Assembly (NCBI GenBank): GCA_010093605.1
Contig: MU004195.1
Span: 126,708-190,707 of the forward strand
Direction: 5' to 3'
DNA length: 64,000 nt
Origin: Lophium mytilinum
Lineage: Eukaryota > Ascomycota > Dothideomycetes > Mytilinidiales > Mytilinidiaceae
In this document: piece by piece, positions 1 through 10,272 of the stretch
Layout of the letters: every line of letters starts with the position of its first letter
How positions within the stretch are numbered: the stretch's first letter is position 1
Notes under the pieces: generated by a model
What the model was told of the DNA's origin: nothing
The model's database searches: none
The model's input: only the letters and a program-made list of their open reading frames with translations
Program-made: the position numbers and the translations under genes

Positions 1-659
1 CATGACACCTAGAGCCCGTAGGGAACGCAAGCAGAAAGGTAGACTACCTCTGCTCAGGGGATCCAAGTTCGATCGTTTGGGTTTCGAGTGTTTGGGGCGT
101 TAAAAGAGGTCCGGAAAGCGCCTTTTCCGAGCAGTGGTGCTTTTACTTCTAGTTTTTCGGAGTTGCTCTAGGAGAGCATCATTTTCTGGTGCCCGGGTAA
201 GACGCCAAGTTAGCAAGAACGCAAGTGAGAAACATTTCAAAGCTTTTTCAATGCCATCGGTAACGATGCTGAGAGCTTTAGAACATAGATAGTTACTTAA
301 GATGGGTGTTGAGCAGGATCCCCAAGCTTGGGTCGTAGTACTTCGAAGCGGTGCAAGCTTGAATGGCTATATACAGGCGGCCTTAGAAGAAAATAGCATT
401 AAAAATGCAGCTTAAAGTTTCATCGCATCTAGTTTTCAGGTCGTTAAAAGAAGGTTCCGGCTGAGGCGCGATACCAGTGAGGGGTGGAGTATTGGAACGG
501 AAGGAGCAACTGACCGCCTTCCAACGACCTCAGTTCATCGCTTCGATCCTCCTCTCTACATCTACTGCCTTTTCCGCATCATCTACATCTATCCCCTCAC
601 ATCGTTGATGTTATTTCATTCTCTACGACAAGTCTGTCTTGCACTACACCGTTTATACC
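1..659. other. Intergenic left edge, no gene recognised
   Basis: No open frame with fungal coding character and no recognisable splice pattern on either strand. The last 120 bases are pyrimidine-rich (CT runs around 540-600) and run into the ATG at 660, as expected for the promoter and 5' UTR of that gene. The rest could include the 3' end of a gene outside the window; nothing in the sequence shows this. Confidence 0.5.
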
Positions 660-1422
660 ATGTCAGATGGATGGACGCCGCTAAATGGCTCACAGCCCCA
701 AATCGTTTCGATCTTGAAGAGAAGCTCCGAGGAAACGGAGGATACAGCGGGTTCTGAGTGCAAGAAGGTGAAGACAAAGCATGTCACGGTATGCTAGCTC
801 ACCTCGCATCCGGGATTGAGGTAATTGGCCGCATGCTGACAGCGCACAGTGGCATAGAGCAAAGAGCCCGGAAGTCGTCATCTACAAGCGTCAATTAGAA
901 GGCGTCTACCTCACCTTCGACGAGAGCAGATATGACGACGAGACCGAGACCAACGACGAGACTGACTCAGACGAAGAGAGTGAAAATACACGCGAGACCG
1001 ACTTCTACGCCCGATACGACAGACGTCTTCGCAACGCAGATTCGGATGTAGACAGAGACTCGGATGCGGACAAAGACTGCAGTGACACTGATTGGGAGTT
1101 CAATCACGTCATCGACGGAAGACACGAGAGTGACTACGAGAGCCCCGAATCCGATTCCGATGCCGACGAAGATGCAGACCCGATGCTCTATCCAGACACA
1201 GAGAGCGACTATGATGTAATGGAGTACATCGATGCTGACGGTGACTTGGTTCGGATCCCCTTGGAGTATGTCGGTCAAGAGCATGGACTGTGCTGCAATT
1301 GCGGACACGGAGGAGCTCAGTCCCCGCCCCAGACTGGTGGTGAACGAATGAAAAGCGTTGTGTGGAACCAGCACGTTATTGAAGAAGGAGATACATTCTA
1401 CTGGTCAAGCCCTGAGCCATGA
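660..1422 (+). CDS. Acidic Asp/Glu-rich hypothetical protein, 2 exons
   Basis: Exons 660-788 and 850-1422 give 233 aa; the 61-nt intron (gtatgc...cacag) has a TGCTGAC branch point and is phase 0. The N-terminus (MSDGWTPLNGSQPQIV) is followed by a central stretch, roughly residues 60-150, dominated by Asp, Glu, Ser and Tyr, with repeated DSDxD-type runs. The C-terminal part contains a CCNCGHGG cluster and ends in WNQHVIEEGDTFYWSSPEP. I recognise no domain; the acidic block suggests a protein that binds basic partners such as histones or ribosomal proteins, which is inference only. It stands alone, with no operon-like partner. Confidence is good for the gene structure and none is claimed for function. 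Confidence 0.7.
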
Positions 1423-1774
1423 AGAGTCTGAGTTTGTATGTTGAGAGATCTTTCACGAGACTGAGCGGAAAATAGCGAATGGAATCGCATTTCAGCTTAC
1501 CGGGGAGGGAGTATGTATGGAAGCTTGCTCAGGGAATGTTGCACCAAAATATCAGAGCTTTTCGAAAACCGGGGATCTTCAGGAGGTCTCTAAGTAGTTA
1601 TCATATCATCTAATTGCTCTAATTGCATATATAAGTGCTCTAATTGCATATATAAGTGCTCTAACTGCACGCGCAATGGAAACCAGCACTGGAGTAAATT
1701 GCCGTAAGTAAATTTGTGCTTTGATGTTGTTTGTAGTCAAGCATATTAAGATGCTGTATCAGTCTTGAACTCAA
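1423..1774. other. Intergenic, 3' flank of the acidic gene
   Basis: Holds the 3' UTR of the upstream gene and an AT-rich tandem repeat (listed separately) before the tRNA locus. No gene is seen. Confidence 0.5.
1616..1668. repeat. 21-bp AT-rich tandem repeat, 2.5 copies
   Basis: Two perfect head-to-tail copies of a 21-bp unit starting gctctaattgcatat (1616-1636 and 1637-1657), followed by a partial third copy (1658-1668) with one change. It lies about 100 bp upstream of the tRNA gene. Confidence 0.8.
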
Positions 1775-1859
1775 TCCGGTGTGGTTTAGTTGGTTATAAC
1801 ACAGTCCTCCGGGCCGCGGCCCGAGAGGTCGAGACCCAAGTTCGATCCTTGGCGCCGGA
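1775..1859 (+). tRNA. tRNA gene, isotype uncertain (best fit Arg-CCG with a short intron)
   Basis: The acceptor stem TCCGGTG/CGCCGGA, A box TGGTTTAGTTGG, T arm CCAAG-TTCGATC-CTTGG and a T6 Pol III terminator at about 1875-1880 are all intact. The 85-nt length is the anomaly. Placing A26 and stem 27-31 by canonical numbering puts CTCCGG at loop positions 32-37, i.e. anticodon CCG (Arg), with about 13 nt of GC-rich insertion after position 37. That insertion can pair with the anticodon, as pre-tRNA introns do. The resulting anticodon stem is weak (one mismatch, two wobbles). Alternatives are a tRNA with an extended variable arm or a decayed copy. The tRNA-like call is solid; the isotype is not. 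Confidence 0.6.
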
Positions 1860-2282
1860 CAATTGATATTTGCTTCTTTTTTGATTGTCCAAAACAATGA
1901 TTTAGACAGAATGAACACCGCACAGTGAGTTTGGACTCATAGATTGTGCATTGCTTATTGGACCTTCAAGATGATTTTGAATCCTTGGGAAAGAGAAATT
2001 AGAACGAATACTACATGCTGTGATGAGCATTAGAGTTGGCTTCAGATCTGAAACGGGTGGAACTTTACAACGCGATGTAGATTTCATGGCGGCGTGAATT
2101 GAGCAAGAGTAAACTAAGATTCGACAGAGGAGACCACTGCCGAGGGGTCTTCACATAGCCAACAAACGTAGCATCAACCCTCGCCCTAGTCCTCAATCTT
2201 GGGGCATCTCGAAAACGTCTAAAAAGTCCAAATGCAAACGTAGTGTAAAATTCTAGTGTATGTCCGTGGATCGGAAGTTACC
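1860..2282. other. Intergenic between the tRNA and the membrane-protein gene
   Basis: Contains the Pol III terminator T-run just after the tRNA and the 3' flank of the minus-strand gene ending at 2283. No coding signal. Confidence 0.5.
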
Positions 2283-4057
2283 CTAACCCAGCCAGTCCAG
2301 CCATTTCGGCTTCTGCGGGACCATGTCCTCTGGTGAATTACCTACCAGTCCCGCTTTCACTGGAAATATGCGTGCAAAATAGTAGCAAATAACGGCTACC
2401 CAAATTGCGGAGTAGAGATTCACAACCGTAATCCGCCACCAGAGCCACATTACAAAGAAATGTACGATTCCGTGGGTGTTGTATTGGACGAAGGGATCCC
2501 GCGGGGGAAGAGGTATAGACGCGTCGGAACCGATTTCCGGATCTGCAGTGGTCATGCTGGTGGTTGTGTCGGGCTGCGAGGAAATCGAGGCCCTTGGTCT
2601 GCTAGCGGAAGGCTGCTGAGTTTTGGGTTTGAGGAGTGTCTGGCGCAGTATATGATGGATCCATTTTCCCCCTAGACGAAGTAGAAGAAATCCAACCGCA
2701 GCGCAAGAAATGATGACAGCCCCGTAGGCAGGATGGAAGATGTTCGACAAGACGACAAGCCATGCTAGGGGACCAAGGAAGCCGAGCGTTGCGGTGATGA
2801 TGGCGACGGATTTGTTCCATGGATACTCCGCGGATCCCAAATATGGTCTGAAACGTTGGGATGGCGACGAGGACGTCGTTTGACTTTGCGGGCTAATAGT
2901 AGCTAGAGGTATGGAAGTAGTATGTTGTTTCGTATCTAGCTCAGATGGAAAAGTGAAAGGATTGTTCCCTGGATCAACGTATTTGATGACATCAAGAAGG
3001 TTCTCGGGAGGTACGTTTCGGAGAGAGTTGTGACGCAAAGGGAAGACATAACTCCAAGTCAGGAACTCCAGGATGATGTAGCTAGTGGAGTAAGCAAGAG
3101 CAAGATAGCAGCTTAGTCGGACGCCACTATTTGTCGAAGCTTTGACCATGGCGATGATCTTGATGAAGGCTACGAGGAAGAGTACCGCTCCTAACACACG
3201 TTCCTGTGATAGAGGTTCTAACCTTGGAGCAAGCTTCAAGTCCAGATAATCACGGATACGGTCGTCTGGTGTATCGGACTCAGCATCTCCAGTAGTCTCA
3301 ACATCTTCGGTAGTCTCATCATCTTCGGCAGTCTCAACATTTTCGGTAGTCCCAGGATCTTCGGTAGTCCCAGGATCTTCGACACTCTCAGCATCTTCGA
3401 CAATCACAATATCCCCAACTTCGGCTATATGCTCAGAGCCCTCTACTACTTCTACAGTTTCAGCGCCTTCTGGGTGTTCTCCTTCTTCTGCGTCGTCAAC
3501 ATCATCGGCACTGTCGCTGACTGACGCTGAACCGTGATCGCTCGAAGTCTCGTCTGAAGTTTGGTCCGCAGCACTCGCTACGTCTACGAAATTTAGCAAC
3601 CGTGAAATTGGAGTGAATGAAAACCAAGCTAACCTGGAACGTCTGCCACTTCGTCAGCAGGAAACATCGCCTCAAGGTCTTTTCTCCACCAAAGGTCTCC
3701 TTGACCAATCCCATCCCTTACTGCAAAGACGGCAGCAATGCTTTCATCCCATCGATAGCCTTTCCATAATGCCTTGGTAAGTAGAGCTAGTACTGCCAGC
3801 GTCTCCACTAGTCCAAGCTCAGGAGAAAAGCGATAGAAATTTGAACGTCGGTAGAAACCTAGAGAACCCGGCAATTGCACTACACATGCAACCGCAGGTA
3901 CAAGAACGAGCCATAATGCGAAACCGGCAGATATCAGGTTGGCAGGCCCGCAGTCATCGATTTCGATGATATCCGGCGTTCGGTAAAGCGACGCGTTGTA
4001 GTTGCTCACATACGCGCCGTTAACAACCCAAAGGCTAAACGAAAAACTCCATACCAT
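2283..4057 (-). CDS. Polytopic membrane protein with acidic repeat insert (paralogue A), 2 exons
   Basis: Exons 3634-4057 and 2283-3583 (50-nt intron, donor gttagc, acceptor tcgtag, phase 1) give 574 aa. The N-terminus is a signal-peptide-like hydrophobic segment (MVWSFSFSLWVV). A hydrophobic block with CVVQLPGSLGF and FSPELGLVETLAVL follows, then an acidic low-complexity insert around residues 145-240 made of ED/ETTEDVE repeats, then more membrane segments. It ends in KPKWLDWLG. The neighbour at 4334-5782 on the opposite strand is a clear paralogue: it has GDLWW/GESWW, CVV-MPGS, PEFGILE and the same terminal WLDWLG/WVDWLG. The two start codons are about 276 bp apart, so they probably share a promoter. 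No named family is recognised; transport or sensing would be a guess. Confidence 0.8.
3284..3400 (-). repeat. Coding minisatellite, about 18-bp units
   Basis: Inside paralogue A, two perfect 18-bp units (3344-3361 and 3362-3379) are flanked by degenerate copies, encoding Thr/Glu/Asp-rich hexapeptides. Because the unit is a multiple of three, copy number can vary without a frameshift. The paralogue at 4334-5782 lacks this insert. Confidence 0.7.
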
Positions 4058-4333
4058 TTTGACAGATGACTAGAAATGAAGAATGGAAGACTGAAGCAGT
4101 GCCTATGAGGTGGTCACAAGGCTACGGCGCGCCATTAATAATTATCCAGAAGTGACTTGGCTGGTGGCTGTGCCCATGGCAAGGCGCCTTTAGCGGCTTC
4201 ATACGAGCAGCAGAGCATGCGAACCTCGTGCAAGGCAATGAGGCTGTGCGGTGCTAGATGCCGCATCTTTAAGCACTCTCCAGACACCATGAGCTTCGCA
4301 GTCCCCTCGTTGATGAAGAGTGGAAGCCGAAGA

Positions 4334-5782
4334 ATGAAGTTCAGTTTCGCTCACCCCGCGTTGCCGTTTGTGGCTTGGCTCCCTTTCCTCATCACTGTCT
4401 CTACCACGACTGTGGAATATGCCCCATACAACACGAATCTGTCTCCAAGGGCCGCCCAATTTGATTCTCCTTCATTCCAGCCGCCGCCTGTCTACTACGA
4501 TCCTCCCATCATAGAATTTGAACAACCCAAGGAACCACCACCTCAAAATATCACGGTTCAAAGATGCCACGCCCAAGAGCTATCCCAGGGCAATGCCTTA
4601 TGGATGCTGCTCATCCTCGGCGTTGGCTGCGTCGTTCACATGCCTGGCTCCGTCACTTGGCTCGGCCATAAAGGCCTCTACCGTCTCGTCCCCGAGTTCG
4701 GAATCCTCGAAGCCGTCGCCCTCTTCACTCTCGTGCTAAGAGGCATATTCCACCACCACCAAAGCATCCGCCGCTCCATCCGCGCATCCCTCGCCCTCCG
4801 GCACGCCCTCGGCGAAGGAGAGAGCTGGTGGCTAGTGGAAACCCCTTCAACCGGTGCCCCAATCACCGCAGAAACCTTCGACGTCGCCCTCGCCGACCAA
4901 GAAATGCACCTTGCGCGTCTCAACATGACCCCGAAAGAGGCGCTGGAGCACCTCGACGACTTCCTTACCTCCCTCCGCGACTTCAACGTCTCCCGCCTCC
5001 TCGGCTCCATCCTAACCACCCTCACCCTCGTCAAAGCATCCGCCGCCACTGGCACGATCAGGACGACTGTGCTGGCATGTAGCTACTACTTCTCCTTCTT
5101 CGTCATCGACGCCCTAGCTTGGTTGTGCCTCGCCCCAGGCCCGCCGCCCTCGGAAGGCGAACGCGAGCAAGAAGCCTACGCCGTGGCTCGACTAATGGCT
5201 GCATTAGATCCTTTCCGCGAGACTTTCCAGAAAAAGAGCACGTCCGTCCTTAGCGACCCGGGCCCTTGGCGGCGTTTGGACAACCAAGCCTACGAAGAGT
5301 ACATCGCGGTGTATGGCACGATCTTCAACATCCAAGGCTGGCCAGAGCAGTGGACGAGCTGGCCACGCATCGCTCGTCCGGTTTTCGTAGTGACTGCCTT
5401 GCTAGCTGCCGGAATCGCGGTACTCATTTCGACTTTCTGGCCCGTCTCGGTGCCGATATTCCTTGTGTTCGACTTCTCCGCCGTGCAGAAGGGGAAGTGG
5501 ACGTTTCTGTATTTGAACTCGCTGGTATGGCTCTTTTGGGTCGGGGTGGCTAGTGGCCTGTTCCTTGGTTCTACCTTCCTCGTCTCGAAGGTGAGGAGGA
5601 AGACGTTTGGCGAGGTGATTGCGGAGATGAATGAGAAGTATGTGCCGCGGAACTGGGTAGGGTTGAACTTTGTTCTCGCGGGTTATGGGATTCTGAAGGT
5701 AGCGTTGATTGTGAGGTTGTACTTCCATGATTATTCGGGGGCGAACACTACGAAGCCTGGGTGGGTGGACTGGTTGGGATAG
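4334..5782 (+). CDS. Polytopic membrane protein (paralogue B), single exon
   Basis: 482 aa from the ATG at 4334 (MKFSFAHPALPFVAW...), chosen because it gives a signal peptide matching the start of paralogue A. In-frame ATGs at 4289 (better context, CACCATG) and 4217 would add 15 or 39 residues. Shared features with paralogue A: CVVHMPGS, the VPEFGILEAVALFTL helix, an ALRHALGEGESWW motif, a pair of late helices, and the C-terminus KPGWVDWLG. A Pro-rich extracellular-looking stretch (about residues 45-80, QPPPVYYDPPIIEFEQPKEP) follows the signal peptide and contains an NIT sequon. It lacks the acidic repeat of A. Codons are GC-rich at third positions relative to A. Function unknown; the pair looks like a local duplication with divergent orientation. 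Confidence 0.8.
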   Translation: MKFSFAHPALPFVAWLPFLITVSTTTVEYAPYNTNLSPRAAQFDSPSFQPPPVYYDPPIIEFEQPKEPPPQNITVQRCHAQELSQGNALWMLLILGVGCVVHMPGSVTWLGHKGLYRLVPEFGILEAVALFTLVLRGIFHHHQSIRRSIRASLALRHALGEGESWWLVETPSTGAPITAETFDVALADQEMHLARLNMTPKEALEHLDDFLTSLRDFNVSRLLGSILTTLTLVKASAATGTIRTTVLACSYYFSFFVIDALAWLCLAPGPPPSEGEREQEAYAVARLMAALDPFRETFQKKSTSVLSDPGPWRRLDNQAYEEYIAVYGTIFNIQGWPEQWTSWPRIARPVFVVTALLAAGIAVLISTFWPVSVPIFLVFDFSAVQKGKWTFLYLNSLVWLFWVGVASGLFLGSTFLVSKVRRKTFGEVIAEMNEKYVPRNWVGLNFVLAGYGILKVALIVRLYFHDYSGANTTKPGWVDWLG

Positions 5783-6320
5783 TTAGCATGTAACAGATCA
5801 CGAATTGGCATGCCCCTGAAGATGTCACAAACTCCAGTACTTGGTGACTACCGAAGAACCTCCGAACATGTTTCCCAGAAATCAGTCGGTATACACGTTA
5901 GTTGACACCGCCTGAGTTGCCTTAATGCATTCATGAAAGCGGATGAAATCGGAGTCCCAGTCGGGGGAAATTCACGTCCGGTCCTGGCCATTGCAATCGA
6001 TAACGAAGTAGTTTTATTGCATCCCCTTGACAGTCGAGAGCTATCTACAACCCAGTCAAATCTCCCCGTTCCGTTCCATTTCGGATTCTGCTGTCTGAAA
6101 GATAGAATCCGGAGCAAGGTATCTTACCACCATTACGCAGGAATATAGCCACTAGAGAAAAGGAAGATAGCCATGCCGCAGCGATGAGAGGGTTGGCCCC
6201 GCCTAATGGAAGCCAAAGGGATGCTGCGCCACTTGAAGAGAATGACCATTACATGTCGTTCGTGCTCGATCGTGAGGGGGCATGAGAATATCAACGAGAG
6301 TGCTGTGACACTCGATGCGA
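5783..6320. other. Intergenic between convergent genes
   Basis: This is the shared 3' flank of paralogue B (+) and RAD23 (-). Only short frames on both strands; no domain or splice-supported gene. Confidence 0.5.
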
Positions 6321-7808
6321 TCATTGCTCGTCTGGGTCCTCAGGCTGGTCAAATAGGAAGTTTGCGGCCAGTTCTTCGTTCTTGTCGCAAGCGAAATAGG
6401 CCTGAATCACGAGATCTCGCTCGAAACCGAGTCGGCATAGCTGGAGACGTTAGAGATCAAGAATAGTAAGAGAAGGGATAGTGAGCTTACTCGGTCGATT
6501 GCGTCCCGTTCTTCTTCTGTCACACTAATGGCTTGTGCTCCGGGAGGGAGCGGGGCGTCCTCGTCGGCATCTTCAGCAAGTAGCTGGAGGAATTGCTCCG
6601 GGTGGGTGGCAATGAGTTGTGCCAACTGCGGGTTTCCTGCACCAACTTGCTGTAGGATGGGCTCTAGCATCTGGGGCTGTTGCTGAACAACTTGACGAAG
6701 CTGCTGGAATTGGGGGTTATTGCGGAGGAACTCGAGGCTGCTGCCACCAAGGGCTTGGGCAGCAGTAGCTCCAGCCTCGCCGCCAGCCCGCGCTGTTGGA
6801 GCAGATCGAGCCCCACCGGATCCACGGCCGCCTTGTCCGGCCTGCGCAGCGGCCTCGAATAGATTCACGGGTTCGTCACCTCCAGTCGCAGGGGTCGCAG
6901 TGGTGTTGCCGCCAGTCGCCGGAGGCGGTGATGTCGGCCCACTCCGAGGCGGTCTCGGCGAAGCTTGTGCTTGCGACTCTTGGAGAGCTGATTCCGGAAT
7001 GCCCTTGTTTGTTGTCAGCAAAGGTCTAAACCACTAAAAGAGATGTCTCACAGTTAAGAGGTATTCGACCGCCCTGTCAGGGTTGAAGAACGCAGCCCGC
7101 ATAGCACGGTCAATATCAGCCCTAGCGAATCCCATGCTCTCCATATTGGCAATGGCAGCGTCGCGCTCGCTCCCCATTGTCAAGGCTGACGGGTCGTTGA
7201 ACCGGATGCCTTCAGCATTTGTCTGCTGGCTAGTCGGGGCGGGTGAAGGGCTAGCGGGAACATTCTGGGCGGCAGAGGACGAGGCTGGTGCTGGTGCAGC
7301 GGGCGCAACGGGGGTTTGGGCTACCGCAGGAGCTGGTGTAGACGGTGCCGCCTTGCTTGACGATGCCGCAGATGCTTTGGGCTAGGTGAAGTGAGCAACG
7401 GGCTTGAGTAGAGGAGCAGCAGAACGAACCTTGGACACCATGCACACGACGAACCCCTTCTCTTCGATGCTATAGGACTCGACTGTGTTGCTGTCTTGTA
7501 GGATCTTGCCTGTACGCCGTGAGCATGACGCCACATGGTTGACGGAGGAGCTCCGCTCAACATACCCGAATAGATCAGCTTCTGCAACGCAGCGTCCCAG
7601 CCCTTCTCTGCGGAAATCTTCGCCTTGACATCGGCAATCTACAAGCAGCGAGTTAGTGGTGACAGCGTGCGGCGGAGTTGTAGATGCGTACCGTTTCCGA
7701 AGGTTCAGCTTCGATGACGAACTTTTGCTGCTTCAGATCCTGCGGCTCTTTGTCAGCACGATGAATATAACTAGATCGCGATGGCAGTACCTTAAAAGTG
7801 AGCTTCAT
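6321..7808 (-). CDS. rad23: UV excision repair protein Rad23, 7 exons
   Basis: Exons 7791-7808, 7692-7739, 7566-7638, 7430-7509, 7052-7381, 6491-7003 and 6321-6440 sum to 1182 nt, 393 aa. Rad23 delivers ubiquitylated clients to the proteasome and stabilises the XPC/Rad4 damage sensor in nucleotide-excision repair. The order is canonical: N-terminal ubiquitin-like domain ([19 protein letters not shown], then LIYSGKIL, ending about residue 75), an Ala/Pro/Ser linker, UBA1 ([19 protein letters not shown]), a second linker, the XPC-binding domain ([15 protein letters not shown]...) and UBA2 ([15 protein letters not shown]). The fifth exon start uses acceptor cctag, which alone restores the frame and gives the usual VSKPKA junction. 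The first exon is only 18 nt. The length is typical for fungal Rad23. Confidence 0.95.
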
Positions 7809-10272
7809 GGTTGCGGTGGTGGGGTTGCGGTTTGCGTAAGGTGGTGGTGCGGCGGAGCGGGGAGCTGGTGGAGTTGCAAGGACTCAGGACCTAGAGGGGG
7901 GGGGAGCTTTTATGGCGGCAGGCTGCCAACGGAGCTTTGGAATATGGCTACCTAGTCAGAGTAGCAGGCTGTGAAAGCTGGACCCTGGGCGAGATGGTGA
8001 AGTGTAGGTAGAAGGCAAAGGTGGCAGGCAGAATTGCGGCTCGTCACCGCTGCCGCCAAATCGCGGATCAACTTTAGGGCCGATCCGGAGGCCTGAGGCA
8101 GACATGCTCTATCTAAATTCAACGAACCGCAGACGACGGAATACTGAACAGCTCTTGGCACACGAGGCGAAAATCTATCAATACTGACCAATACGCTAGC
8201 TAGACAATTTACGGTCCCTACTTCGGTCTGAGCCAGTCGCGCATCGCAGCTGACTTGTGGTACAACTCCAATATATCGGACTGGGCAAGACGTTCCTAAG
8301 GTGCTGCTTTGATTCTTGACAAGCACGTGACAAGGTGCGTGGGAGCTCCAATTTGCTACACTGCTTGGTCCAGCATTATCTACTCAAGATCTGGCTTTGT
8401 GCGAATCAACACACTGTCAGAGTAGTCTGTCTATTAGAACCCCTCGACCATCCGCACTACCACAAGCTCCCATAGGCTGGCACGCCGAAACAGCACAGCC
8501 TTACAGACAGCGAGTTTCAGCGAAACACAGGCCTCGCACGAGCCACAGGTCGAGTCTGTCAAGCCAGCGGGAGCTGTCGAGTCAGGTGACGCTGAAACTG
8601 TGGCTGGTGTTTCAACTCCTTCTCAGGGGCTCCCAGGTGGGCATGTCGACACTTCATTTCGACTGTGACGCCGCCGCATCATCCCAGAGCCCCGTGAGCC
8701 CCGCCGACAGGGCTGTGTAGAATTCTACCGCCCCCAGCCCGAAAATTCTCACGGCAGTTGTCAGCGGCCTCATGTGAGGGTAGAGGTGCAGACGGCACCG
8801 ACTTGCCCACAGCTATGGCGTCAGACCTGCCAGGGCACATGCACTTCAGCGCGCTGTGCGACACATTGCATCTGTCTTACAGGCCGACTTTGGCAGCGCA
8901 TGTGGTGCGAGGTGGACGCAGCAGCCAATACTTCCTGGCCGGAATCCTTCACGGGCCGCGCGGGAAATTCTTCTGATTTCGAGAGACTTCAGCGCCGTTG
9001 CTGACGGCGGGTCCAACGGCGGGCGTTGACGAACAATAACAACGCGTGCTGAAATGAAGGAGTCCCCGCGTGGAGCGTGAAGCGTGAAGAGGCTTCGCCG
9101 TGCAGGCCTCCCCCGTGCAAACGAAAGCTTCCCGGGGCTGATCGTTTGAGCCGACGGGACGCCGGGCTGATCATTGGTCGCTGTTTTGCCTTGTCGGTGG
9201 TGCTCTCCTTCGCGCTGGGCATTGTTGTTGTGAGCAGACCTTCTAGAAGGCCTCGCGCGTCCCCCGGTCTCAGAATAGCACCATTCAACTCCTACGCGCA
9301 CCGCCTGAACGACGCCGCCCCAAACACTTGTCCAGGCATCCTGTCTTGTTCAGATTGAATCAGATCCAGTGGGCATGGCGCTGGAAGCATCGGCGTGCAG
9401 CGTCGGCGTGCAGGTGGCAGCGCTCCTGATCCGGCGAGCCACTCCCTCTCGCAACCATGTCGCGCATCGGGGGCATCCATGCTTGCTCCACCATGTCCAA
9501 CGCGTGCTGCAGGTCCATGCCTACAACATCTCGTAAGTCAGCCTCTTATGAGGCCCGGCTTAATATCGAGGCTCCCCACAGCCTCCGCTGCCTGTTCGCT
9601 CATCCGTCTCTCCCCGTTGCCCCATTCTCGTTACCCGTCATCTCTGCTGCGTTTACTTTCTTCCACTCAACTTCACGTTTGATTCACCGCTGCACTGCTC
9701 GACGCCGCCAGCCCGGATTGCCATACCGCCAGGAAACACTCCCCGGCATAGGCTACTGCACAAGCCACAGCTGCGTCCCGAGAGCGTGAAACCGTCTTCC
9801 CAACCCCCGCAGCACTCGACCGCGCAGGCCATATATCATCGCACGTATACCAACAAGCCTGACCTCGCCCTTTCACCCGTCCAGCCAGCCAGCCAGCCCG
9901 CCCTGCACCTGACCTTGGCTCTGTTACTCTGTCAGCAACCTGCCGAGCGGAAATTGATGCCGCTTCTCTCCTGATCAGCTCGCCGTCACCCACTTACTTT
10001 TCTTCCATTTGAGTGAACCTCACTGCCATGGTCCTAAGGCTATCGTTGTAGGAACTGGATTGGGGAGCAACACACATTCGTTTTATTATTAGCCTGGTAG
10101 CATACGTTCGTTTCTTTGGGTCGCTGCAGGACGTGCCAGTTTCGCACCTGTGCGTCCGTCTTTCGACACGACCATACAGCAAAAGCATCGTCCGGATATC
10201 CCGGTACATATCAGCTTCGCCTTCACGCCTTTACATCTCTCTACGACTTTCGTTTGCAATCCTTTCGCTATT
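7809..10272. other. Long intergenic region, 2.46 kb, probable long 5' leader of the next gene
   Basis: No gene could be supported on either strand. From about 9360 to 10270 the plus strand becomes pyrimidine-rich, with many CT, CCCC and TCT runs and several short ATG frames. This is typical of a long promoter plus 5' UTR with upstream ORFs ahead of the gene at 10273. The part near 7810-7950 is the RAD23 promoter. Confidence 0.45.

Noticed and set aside
8397-9993. Several 60-150-codon frames on both strands
   Set aside because: They overlap each other, have no domains, and lie in a pyrimidine-rich leader/promoter region.
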